From Azospirillum brasilense (GTDB lineage Bacteria > Pseudomonadota > Alphaproteobacteria > Azospirillales > Azospirillaceae): a stretch of 64,000 bases of DNA. The number at the start of each line of letters is the position of its first letter. Positions within the stretch are counted from its first letter, which is position 1. This document shows, piece by piece, positions 1-8,078 of this stretch. A program made the position numbers and the translations under genes. The stretch covers positions 1-64,000 of the forward strand of contig NZ_QLKQ01000033.1 in assembly GCF_003349955.1 (NCBI RefSeq), read 5' to 3'. The notes beneath the pieces were generated by a model, which was given only the letters and a program-made list of their open reading frames with translations, searched no databases and was not told the DNA's origin.

Positions 1-96
1 GCGACCAGAGAGAATCACGACCGGCAGGCCGGGCATAGCCTTTTTCCGCGGCCTGCTAACGCCTTAGGCACCGACCATTAGAGACAAGGGTGTAGG
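1..96. other. Left edge, no gene seen
   Basis: This short stretch lies downstream of the first minus-strand gene. A 7-bp inverted repeat (24-30 with 50-56) is separated by 19 bases and has no run of T after it, so it is too weak to call a terminator. An open plus-strand frame runs in from the left edge to a stop near 78, but its roughly 25 residues are not recognisable. Confidence 0.3.
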
Positions 97-2184
97 TCAT
101 GCCTGATCTGTAATAATATTATCAAATATAGAGCCCTGTCGACTTTCCCATCCCTCACGGCAGAGAAAGCTTGGTGCCGAGTCGGGCACGTAGACGTTGC
201 CAAACTTGCCCTCACCTTTTCCAGTATTCGTGTACCACGACTGTTGCGAAGACCAAGATACAATTTTTCCATTGGAAAGGAGGGGGCAGACATCTCCATC
301 GCCTAATGGTAAGCTAAGAAGTAGTGCTGTAATCATCAAACCTGAAAAAGCGTTCCCCTCCGATGATCCAGTCAAAGGTGAAATAATCTCCTTAGGAAGG
401 ATGTAGGGGTCTTCCACAATCCGCATGTAGGCATCCGCCAATTCGGTAGATGGCGGCATTGCCATCAAAGAGTTTTGAAAGAACAAATTATCCCAAAAGA
501 TGAAAGCATACTTAAAATCTTTCATTACAACATCTCGTGCAAAATTATTTGAAAATTTTGCACCCATATCTGCATATATTCCTCCAAATTCCTTTAGAAT
601 TTTCATCCGAAGGACATCTGCAGCAAAAGGGTATTTCCTGTCACGGATAAACACATTCAATAAGTCAGTCCATCTTCCGGTTGGTATCTCGTCAAATATA
701 TGCTTTATAGCGATCGGTTGCCCTGCAGAACGTATAGCTGACAAAGTAGAAGGCAAAAGCTTCTCATCTTGGATCCAGAGCGTAAACTTCCATTCTGGAT
801 CGTCGGCAGACTTTGCAAGATCAATATAGCTATCGATATAATTACTCGGAGGTTCACATGGTGCCTGCAAATTGGTAAGCCAAACCCTATGAAGAATTTT
901 CGGTATTTTGGTCTTGGACGATGCAAGCGACCTTGGATCATGTTTATTGTATAGCTTCGCCTCCGCCTGCTCTACGAATGAGTGAAAACGCGATATTGTT
1001 TGACTAGCTGTCATGCCCTTGAATTTAAAGAATTTTTCCATAAAAGGGTGAACTTGGGTAAGACTGTTGGATATCCGGCGTTTCAATGTATTAAAGTCAG
1101 CAAGGATAGAGCCAATCGATGCCATTCTGTGCATGCCCACAGCCAAACCTGCATCATCGGCTTGTTCATATGCTTGCGCAAAGATCGCATAGTGCCAATG
1201 ATTACCGCCAGGGCCTCCTGATACTGGGACAAGTGCTTCGGCTTTCCTCCACTCACGGCTGTCCAGTAGCATTCGCATCAGTTCCTTACGGAACGTTGGG
1301 TGGCCATAATTGTCTAGATAGTTGGGATAATACTCCATTCCTTGTGTAAACAGTACCTCCGCCTGCATTTTATCACCTGAATCGCGGAGACGAATCGCTT
1401 CCGCACGCAACGCAGCAGCCTCATCACACTGATTGCCGACAAGAGCCATCCTCTCAAAGAAAGCTTCGGCTTCGCCATTAGCCGGATTACCGGCCGACAC
1501 GCGCGACCACCACCGCGTAGCTTCGGCGATATCGCCAGCCTCTGCATAAGCACGCGCGAACAGGATGGTGTGCCAATGATCGCCTCCTGGTCCGCTTGGC
1601 GCGGGGATCAGAGCTTCAGCTCGGCTCCACTCCCGCCGGCCGAGCAGTGTGCGGATCAGCTCCTTGCGGAACGTCGGATGGCCGTACTGGTCGAGGTGGT
1701 CCGGAAAGCGCTGCATGCCCAACCGCAACGCCTCTTCGGCACCACTTATGTTACCATGGTTGAGGCGACCTAAAGCGTCCTTCAACAGGTCTGGCGCGGA
1801 TAGTCCCGTCAGGGGCTTCAAACCTAAGGCTTCAGGCAGAAAAGCGGCCACCTGCTCGAACCATTGCGCTGCCGCTGCCTCATCCCCCGCTTCCCGGCAA
1901 GCGCGCGCGAACAGGATGGTGTGCCAATGATCGCCTCCTGGTCCGCTTGGCGCGGGGATCAGAGCTTCAGCTCGGCTCCACTCCCGCCGGCCGAGCAGTG
2001 TGCGGATCAGCTCCTTGCGGAACGTCGGATGGCCGTACTGGTCGAGGTGGTCCGGAAAGCGCTGCATGCCAACCCCGAAGGCCACCTCGGCTCCGGCCAT
2101 ATCCCCTCGGTCACGCCGAACAAATGCTTCGGCCCGGAGAGAATCGGCATCGGCAATCTCCATGTTGATGGCAAAATCATCCAT
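97..2184 (-). CDS. Repeat-containing glycosyltransferase (GT32 / sugar-binding DXD type)
   Basis: The protein (about 695 residues) probably transfers a sugar onto a surface glycan in the cytoplasm. Three copies of a TPR-like module of about 100 residues (about 14-115, 131-232, 258-350) each contain YGHPTFRKEL and an HWH..LFARAY-like segment. The catalytic part starts near residue 425 with IPKILHRVWLTN and continues through FAADVLRMKILKEFGGIYADMG, the layout of the Gly_transf_sug family. The metal-binding motif reads D-M-G where DxD is usual. I chose ATG 2184 rather than GTG 2190 because GGGA lies at proper spacing. The C-terminal catalytic half is much richer in AT than the repeats, which suggests a fusion with imported DNA. 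It is the last gene of a minus-strand glycan cluster and lies 74 bases after the neighbour that shares the repeat. Family is fairly sure; donor and acceptor are unknown. Confidence 0.75.
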   Translation of the reverse strand: MDDFAINMEIADADSLRAEAFVRRDRGDMAGAEVAFGVGMQRFPDHLDQYGHPTFRKELIRTLLGRREWSRAEALIPAPSGPGGDHWHTILFARACREAGDEAAAAQWFEQVAAFLPEALGLKPLTGLSAPDLLKDALGRLNHGNISGAEEALRLGMQRFPDHLDQYGHPTFRKELIRTLLGRREWSRAEALIPAPSGPGGDHWHTILFARAYAEAGDIAEATRWWSRVSAGNPANGEAEAFFERMALVGNQCDEAAALRAEAIRLRDSGDKMQAEVLFTQGMEYYPNYLDNYGHPTFRKELMRMLLDSREWRKAEALVPVSGGPGGNHWHYAIFAQAYEQADDAGLAVGMHRMASIGSILADFNTLKRRISNSLTQVHPFMEKFFKFKGMTASQTISRFHSFVEQAEAKLYNKHDPRSLASSKTKIPKILHRVWLTNLQAPCEPPSNYIDSYIDLAKSADDPEWKFTLWIQDEKLLPSTLSAIRSAGQPIAIKHIFDEIPTGRWTDLLNVFIRDRKYPFAADVLRMKILKEFGGIYADMGAKFSNNFARDVVMKDFKYAFIFWDNLFFQNSLMAMPPSTELADAYMRIVEDPYILPKEIISPLTGSSEGNAFSGLMITALLLSLPLGDGDVCPLLSNGKIVSWSSQQSWYTNTGKGEGKFGNVYVPDSAPSFLCREGWESRQGSIFDNIITDQA
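1553..1719. repeat. 167-bp perfect direct repeat, copy 1
   Basis: Positions 1553-1719 are identical to 1904-2070, an offset of 351 bases (117 codons). Both copies lie inside the repeat-containing glycosyltransferase and encode the conserved core of its TPR-like module. The identity extends to silent positions, so the copies arose recently or are kept alike by gene conversion. Confidence 0.9.
1904..2070. repeat. 167-bp perfect direct repeat, copy 2
   Basis: Second copy of the repeat at 1553-1719. The two differ only outside this span; the first mismatches are at 1552/1903 and 1720/2071. Confidence 0.9.
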
Positions 2185-2258
2185 CTTCACATTCCCATTA
2201 CTGCATCACTACAAGAAATAATGCTAGACTGCCAGAAGCCATACATTTCGAATTTAAA

Positions 2259-4304
2259 TTAGCATTTTACAAATACTATGTTCGCTCGCCTAAGCGCTAA
2301 GCGCTCATCAAATTCTTTTATTTGCTCATAGATACCAAAAAATTGAAACCCAAGAGGCTGAATAAAATCAACAAAATCAACAAAATGTACGTGCTTTTTA
2401 TTCTGCCTATTCATGCCAACCTCTACTTCAACAAATTTAATTTTTCCTTTTTGCAGCATGCTCTTAAAGCCAATGAGAACGTCCATATCACTGCCTTCAG
2501 TATCCACTTTCAGATAATCAATTTCTTCGATACCGTTATCAAGGCAATACGAATCACCTGTCGTAACCATAACCTCATCTGTCGGAACGCTTGGGTCCGA
2601 TTGGGCGACAAACTGGTTCTCGGTAGATAGTGGCCAGGCAGTAACCAATTGGCTCTCGGCGACATTTTTGCCGAGCGCCAGACGTTCCACGACAATACCT
2701 TGTCGGTGTGCCAAGCGTTTGCTCAATTCTGCATGTGTCGCTCGCACCGGCTCAAAAGAAAAAATCCGAGCATGAGGAAAAGCGACTGAAAAGTCAAGGG
2801 AAATGTTTCCTACATTGGCTCCAATATCAAATATAACTCTTACATTTATATTTGGATTTGCATTCAGTATATCCCTGATAACATTATTACCACGGACAAG
2901 ATACTTCCCACCTTCAGCAATCCGCTTGGATTGCAAAGTTCTTAGGGCATCGATAACTTCGCTAGAGTCCGGTTGATGGTCTTTCACAATTCTCCACCAA
3001 TACTCGGCAGACGCCAGTTCGCCTATATGAGAGTAGGCGCGAGCGAATAGAATGGCGTGCCAGTATCTTTCTCTAGGACCATCAATCTCAGAAATCAGTG
3101 CCGTCGCCTCTTCCCACCTCCGGCTTTGCAAGTACAGCCGCATCAGTTCCTTGCGAAACGTGGGATGCCCATACTGGTCGCGTTGGTCAGGAAAGCGCTC
3201 AAGACCGGTGCGCAGGACAACCTCGGCCCCCGCGAGATCCCCCTGATCGCGTCGGAGGAGTCCCTCAGCCCGCAAACCCTCTGCCGTCTCGGCCCCAGTT
3301 GCGAGCGTCGAGGGCGCGCGATCCGGGTTCACAGAGGGACGCGGCAGGTTGAGAGAATCCTGGATCGCGGCGTGACCGTCTTCAAGAAATGCCTGCAAAG
3401 CCTTTTCCTCCTCAAAACCCGCAAACCGGATCGTACCATCCTGCATCAACTCAAGATGACCTTTCGGGACATCGGCAAAGGCAACAACTGGTTGATTGCG
3501 CTCTTTCAGCAGTACTTCGATCTCATCGACGCAACGCACAACCGTCGGATCGCCACCCTTGAAACGGTCGCGGGCTACGATATCCTCATAGGACTCGTCC
3601 TTCCGGGCGAACCCTCGAGCCGCCAGCTTGTTCCGATTGGTCCGCAGACGCTGCTCCGCCGACAATTTCGTCAAGTGCAACAGGAACAGATCGGTTCCGA
3701 CCTTGACCTTGAAGCAATCCACCGGAAATTGGGAGTTATGGATGTTGATCCCGGCGCCCATGAAGGAGGAGGGGACGATCGGTTTGCCCCATTTCAGGTT
3801 TTCACGGAGCCATTTCTGGTCGGTTCCCACCGAAAAGATTCGGTCACTGCTCTGGGCGTTGTGAATCCAGGTCGTCGGTATCGCCGATGTCGGCGATATG
3901 GATTGGACATACTCGACGATGCTGGAGTCCGCGTGCCAGCGGCTTCCATCAAAACGGACCAGCATTTCATCAGTATCAAGAAACAAAACATAATCGCCTG
4001 ATTTCCCCAATCCTTCATACAGGGCATTGAAACAGGATCGATCATGAATCTTATTATGAAAACCTTCAAATTGAAAAACTAAAATATCAGACTTATAGCG
4101 ATCATAAACATCAAGAACAGTCTCGTCCGTCGACCCATTATCAGCAATAATAATATTTTCAGGGCCAACGATATCAATATGATGAGAAAGCCAACGTTCG
4201 AGCAAAACTGGATCGTCAAGTGTCTTCAATACAATTTTCATAGTTCCGGTATATCGCCCAATGCGATCCAGAATTTCACCGCTATCGCGCTTCCAAGAAA
4301 GCAT
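2259..4304 (-). CDS. Three-part protein: GT2-like domain, TPR-like repeat, FkbM methyltransferase
   Basis: About 681 residues. The N-terminal part (about 22-260) has LKTLDDPVLLERWLSHH, IIADNGSTDET and LFLDTDEML, typical of the Glyco_tranf_2_4 type of glycosyltransferase. The middle (about 350-460) carries one copy of the same YGHPTFRKEL repeat found in the next gene. The C-terminal part (about 480-670) is an FkbM-type methyltransferase with FDIGANVGNISL, FSFEPV and IDYLKVDTEGSDMDVL, which usually O-methylates a sugar. A single chain could therefore add a sugar and methylate it. I chose ATG 4304, which has GGAG five bases upstream; an internal ATG at 4241 is possible. The methyltransferase part is distinctly AT-rich. 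The gene probably belongs to one operon with its neighbours on both sides. Confidence 0.8.
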   Translation of the reverse strand: MLSWKRDSGEILDRIGRYTGTMKIVLKTLDDPVLLERWLSHHIDIVGPENIIIADNGSTDETVLDVYDRYKSDILVFQFEGFHNKIHDRSCFNALYEGLGKSGDYVLFLDTDEMLVRFDGSRWHADSSIVEYVQSISPTSAIPTTWIHNAQSSDRIFSVGTDQKWLRENLKWGKPIVPSSFMGAGINIHNSQFPVDCFKVKVGTDLFLLHLTKLSAEQRLRTNRNKLAARGFARKDESYEDIVARDRFKGGDPTVVRCVDEIEVLLKERNQPVVAFADVPKGHLELMQDGTIRFAGFEEEKALQAFLEDGHAAIQDSLNLPRPSVNPDRAPSTLATGAETAEGLRAEGLLRRDQGDLAGAEVVLRTGLERFPDQRDQYGHPTFRKELMRLYLQSRRWEEATALISEIDGPRERYWHAILFARAYSHIGELASAEYWWRIVKDHQPDSSEVIDALRTLQSKRIAEGGKYLVRGNNVIRDILNANPNINVRVIFDIGANVGNISLDFSVAFPHARIFSFEPVRATHAELSKRLAHRQGIVVERLALGKNVAESQLVTAWPLSTENQFVAQSDPSVPTDEVMVTTGDSYCLDNGIEEIDYLKVDTEGSDMDVLIGFKSMLQKGKIKFVEVEVGMNRQNKKHVHFVDFVDFIQPLGFQFFGIYEQIKEFDERLALRRANIVFVKC

Positions 4305-4357
4305 GAGCACTCCAAAGATAAATAAATATGGGGAAACGTCCTTCGAAATTTGAACGT

Positions 4358-5269
4358 TTAACTTGCTCGCTTACGGTCGTAGACACGGGAGCGGGCCGCA
4401 TCACCACCGCTCGCCTTCCTCCAAATCCCATCAACCTCGAACAGCACGGTGGCTGTCTCGAAGACATGGGGCCAGTTGTAGGGGGCCGGGGCAAGCCGGT
4501 TCTGCGTTTTGTGCGCTCTGATCCCCTTGAAATACCGGGTCAGCACGATTTCCGACTCAATCGCCGCCCGATCCGACAACTCACGGAACGAATTGCCGCC
4601 ATGGAGCCGGTAGCCGTAGAGCACCTGGTCGACGAAGACAGGTTCGGTCCAGCGCAGGGACTGGAGCATGAAATCCCAGTCGTGGCAGTATTTCAGGGAA
4701 ATAAATCCACCGACTTGGTCGAACAGTGAGCGCTCGAAGAACAGATTGCCTGTGGAGATCGACGGCTGGTAGCGCAGAAAAGAGAAGCCAAGGGTCGGCA
4801 GGTTTGCGCGGGCACGATGCGGAACGGTGGTCGGTATCGCCGCCGCGTCCTCGTCAAAGGCCACCTGATCCGTCAGGTCGATGCACTGAACGGCGGAAAA
4901 GGCCAGCCGAGCCCCAGAGCCCTGCAACGCCTTCAGAAGGCTCGTCAGGCGTCCGGGGTAGTACAGATCGTCGGAATTGACGAGCGAGATGCACTGGCCC
5001 TGGGCCATGGAAATGCCGCGGTTGATGGTGTCGTGGGCACCCAGGTTCCTGGGGTTCCGCTCACAAACGACACGCTGGAACCGCGACCGGACACCGTCCT
5101 GGTCAAGAAACCGCTGCGCCACGGCCAAGGTGTCATCCTTCGAGCAGTCGTCGAGCAGGATGAGCTCAACCGGGCCATGGTCCTGCTCGGCAATGGAGGC
5201 CAGACAACGGGCGATGAAGTCCTGATGACCATAAGCAGGAACGACCACGCTGATCAGGGGCGCGTTCAT
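4358..5269 (-). CDS. Family 2 glycosyltransferase
   Basis: A 303-residue GT-A fold transferase. ISVVVPAYGHQDFIARCL starts the nucleotide-binding domain, LILLDDCSKDDT follows, and VNSDDLYYPGRL is the metal-binding DxD region. GFISLKYCHDWDFMLQ is the acceptor-side ED-like region. The length is normal for a single-domain GT2 and there is no membrane segment. A strong ribosome site (AAGGGGG) precedes ATG 5269, 12 bases after the stop of the upstream WbsX gene, so the two are probably co-transcribed. It likely adds one residue of the local glycan; the specificity cannot be read. Confidence 0.85.
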   Translation of the reverse strand: MNAPLISVVVPAYGHQDFIARCLASIAEQDHGPVELILLDDCSKDDTLAVAQRFLDQDGVRSRFQRVVCERNPRNLGAHDTINRGISMAQGQCISLVNSDDLYYPGRLTSLLKALQGSGARLAFSAVQCIDLTDQVAFDEDAAAIPTTVPHRARANLPTLGFSFLRYQPSISTGNLFFERSLFDQVGGFISLKYCHDWDFMLQSLRWTEPVFVDQVLYGYRLHGGNSFRELSDRAAIESEIVLTRYFKGIRAHKTQNRLAPAPYNWPHVFETATVLFEVDGIWRKASGGDAARSRVYDRKRAS

Positions 5270-5281
5270 GTCCAGACCCCC

Positions 5282-7606
5282 TTATTCCAGAGCCAGTTCC
5301 ACAGGCGCGTATCCGCAAAGGATGTAGTGCCCATTCGAGAACTCCACACCAATCCGGTAGCGGCCCGGGGGAACGGATTTCACATTGACTGAGATGTCAA
5401 ACCCGGACCAGAGCCCTTCCCCGGCGGAAAGGCCCAGATGGTGCATAACATCTTCACGTTCGGTACGGTAGTAGACGGGAACATACCAGACCTCGTCCGG
5501 CCGCGACATGCTGGTCAGTGTCAGATAAGTCAGGGTGTTCTGCGCGAGATAGAAATCCTTGGATGCGCTCCATCCCTTGATCAGAAGCCATTCGTCCCGG
5601 CGATGCACGGCGAAAGCGTTCGCCTGGAACGCGCCCAGCCGCTCCACGGACATCCTGGCGCTCGGCACTCTGGGACGCTCGATGAACTCCACCGGCTTCA
5701 CACGCGTCGGAACCGATTGCCCCCACATGATCTGGGTGCTGCTCAGCCGATCGGCGAGATAGCTGGTGGATTGCTCATAGGCTTCAAAGCGACTGCGAAG
5801 CTGGGCGAGGAGCGTCGGCAAATCGTCGCGCGCGACTTCGCCTTTCAGTTCCGTCTTGGCCAGAACCTGACGCCAGTCCGACGTGTCGCTCAGCGCCCTG
5901 CGTGTCGCCTCGAGATATGCCCGCCCATGGCGCCGGCTGGGTTCGAGATGAGCGCCCTCGGCCCATTCGTTCCAGGCGTTGACGAACACGTAGCGCTCGC
6001 CGGGAGCACGGGACTTCCGCGTTTCCTCAACAACGCTTTGCAGCCAGATCTCATAGAGTTCCGGGGTCGCGTTCAGGAAGACGTTGCCGGCCTTGCCCCG
6101 TCGCGCCGTGTTGTCCCACGAGGGCATGACGGTCCTGAAGCGCTTGTAACCCGGTCTGCCATGATGAAGGTCGTTCTGGACGACGAGGCGATAGTCGTAA
6201 ATGTTCCCGGTATAGTCCTCGGGGAGGCCGTCGATCTGGTCATTGACGAGCGGCGAAATGCTTTTGTGAGGCGGGAACTCCACCGCGCTGTCGCAGCCGA
6301 ACTGCTGGGGGCCGTGCAGCCCGAACGTCTCGGCCATGCAGATGTGCGGCGGTTCGATTCCCCGTTGGACGCAGACCTCCCGCCAATGATCGAAAAGGCG
6401 GGCAGGCTCGCTCATCAGGCTGACGCGATAGATGATGAGGAGAGGACGCCCTCCGACCCGAATGTAGCGGGGGTCCTCGAACATGGGGATGAGATCGTCA
6501 ATCAGGGTGGCATCGATTTCGAAACGATGCTCCTGCGAGATGAGAAGCTCCTTCTCGGAGCCGTCCCACCGCCGCGACCAGCTCTCGTTGGCCCAACAGA
6601 CGCAGAAAGGAAAGTCCGGAGTGCCACTCTCCAACATGTCGTTGAGCGGCCTTTCCAGGATCCGGCGGCCCGAGAACCAGTAGTAATAATAGCAGAACCC
6701 GTAGACGCCGTAATCGCGCGCGAGCTCAGCCTGCTTTTCACGAACCTCGGCAAGGCGAAGGTCGTAAAATCCAAGATCCGCCGGCAATCTCGGTTGCTCA
6801 TGCCCGGGAAACAGCGGCATCGCCTTGCTGACGTTGGTCCATTCAGTGAAGCCCGGACCCCACCACGCGTCGTTCTCGGGCGTGGGATGATATTGCGGAA
6901 GGTAGAAAGCGATCAGCCGGACGTCCTCGCTGTCAGCGGCCTCGGCCGCCGGTGTGGTCAGGGACGACGTGTAGTGCTTGATCAGCTCCTGGCGCTCAAC
7001 CATGGGGTTGGCAGGCGCCCGCTTCACGGCCACGTCTTCTTCCGGAGCTTTTGAGTTGTCCTTCAGGAGATCGAACAGCGCGGCGTTGGTAAGCTGGAAC
7101 CGATCCTCAAAAATCATCGGCAGCAACACCGCCTTGCCAGACAGAGCAACCGTTATCGCCGCCGGCGCGTCCGGGGCGGCTGCAACGCTGCTTGCCAGCG
7201 AGGCTTGATCTTTATCATTCAAAAAACAAGACGAAAAAGAAATGTTGAACCCCGGCATACAGGGGAATCCAGCGGCTCCCTGCACATCGAGCCGGGGCTC
7301 CTTGGCAAAGCCTTTGCCAATGTGAATTCCAAAAAATTGCACATTCAGGACGACCGGGCTCTGCGCGGCCTCGCTATCAATACACCATCCAATGATGTGA
7401 TTTTTGTCAACGGCTTCCACAGCGCCACAGACGGGAGAACGCCCCCCAATATCCGAAACATTACTGGAGCAAATTATTGAATTTTCTTGGGAAATGCAAT
7501 TTGCAACGGAATTATCATTCTGATCAAACCCTGAATACACAAGATTATCAAAAATATCCGAGCGGCTCTCATCATCCGATTTGGCATTATGAAGTTCGTT
7601 ATTCAT
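5282..7606 (-). CDS. WbsX / GH99-like glycan enzyme with accessory N- and C-terminal domains
   Basis: 774 residues. The core (about residues 230-590) begins with RLIAFYLPQYHPTPENDAWW and GFTEWTNV and continues through YGFCYYYYWFSGRRILE, FPFCVCWANESWSRRWDG and VNAWNEWAEGAHLEP. These are hallmarks of the WbsX family (PF14307), which is related to GH99 glycosidases and is common in O-antigen clusters, where it is annotated as a glycosyltransferase without biochemical proof. The N-terminal region has a GWCIDS-type beta-sandwich segment resembling that of the 819-residue neighbour, and the C-terminal 130 residues look like another beta domain. ATG 7606 has a GGAG element upstream. The first 130 residues are unlike the neighbours in composition (Asn- and Ser-rich). 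Whether it builds or trims glycan is uncertain. Confidence 0.75.
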   Translation of the reverse strand: MNNELHNAKSDDESRSDIFDNLVYSGFDQNDNSVANCISQENSIICSSNVSDIGGRSPVCGAVEAVDKNHIIGWCIDSEAAQSPVVLNVQFFGIHIGKGFAKEPRLDVQGAAGFPCMPGFNISFSSCFLNDKDQASLASSVAAAPDAPAAITVALSGKAVLLPMIFEDRFQLTNAALFDLLKDNSKAPEEDVAVKRAPANPMVERQELIKHYTSSLTTPAAEAADSEDVRLIAFYLPQYHPTPENDAWWGPGFTEWTNVSKAMPLFPGHEQPRLPADLGFYDLRLAEVREKQAELARDYGVYGFCYYYYWFSGRRILERPLNDMLESGTPDFPFCVCWANESWSRRWDGSEKELLISQEHRFEIDATLIDDLIPMFEDPRYIRVGGRPLLIIYRVSLMSEPARLFDHWREVCVQRGIEPPHICMAETFGLHGPQQFGCDSAVEFPPHKSISPLVNDQIDGLPEDYTGNIYDYRLVVQNDLHHGRPGYKRFRTVMPSWDNTARRGKAGNVFLNATPELYEIWLQSVVEETRKSRAPGERYVFVNAWNEWAEGAHLEPSRRHGRAYLEATRRALSDTSDWRQVLAKTELKGEVARDDLPTLLAQLRSRFEAYEQSTSYLADRLSSTQIMWGQSVPTRVKPVEFIERPRVPSARMSVERLGAFQANAFAVHRRDEWLLIKGWSASKDFYLAQNTLTYLTLTSMSRPDEVWYVPVYYRTEREDVMHHLGLSAGEGLWSGFDISVNVKSVPPGRYRIGVEFSNGHYILCGYAPVELALE

Positions 7607-8078
7607 TTGTGTCGTACTCCGCTGGATCCCGTATGTGCGAATATTTGCCGAATCGGATCTTACTTCGAAAGCCTTATCCCGAAGGGATCGGCAGGTTATA
7701 CCCTGAGGTCGCGCACCCTCACAAGCCCAGGATGTCGGATATACACAAAGTTGTCTCGATCCTGCGGCCGCTTCCGTCAGCGCATTCGGGAACTCAACCA
7801 GCGACGCGCAATTTTATTTCAAATGATCCGACGCTTTGGTACGCTTGCTCGGCTTGGCTCGGCAACAAACGGAACTTCAGCAATGTTTTTACAGGCGGTG
7901 TGAGCGTCCTTCGTCTCGAGCCCCAACATGAATGCGGGCCGCCCGTCTCCGGCACCGAAGGCGTGGATAAACCGACACCACGCCCTCCCGCAACCAAAGG
8001 TCGGCGTTGCACGCCGACTTATAGATCACGCCGATTTGCTGTTGACGCACACTATGGTAAACGCCCCTCACCAGCTTG
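7607..8078. other. 472-base intergenic region
   Basis: The region separates two minus-strand genes and should hold the promoter of the WbsX gene. Open frames in it on both strands look like chance frames and match nothing I know. I see no clear terminator hairpin with a T tract and no repeated element. Confidence 0.4.

Noticed and set aside
24..56. Possible terminator at the left edge
   Set aside because: A 7-bp stem with a 19-base loop and no T run after it is within chance for this GC content.
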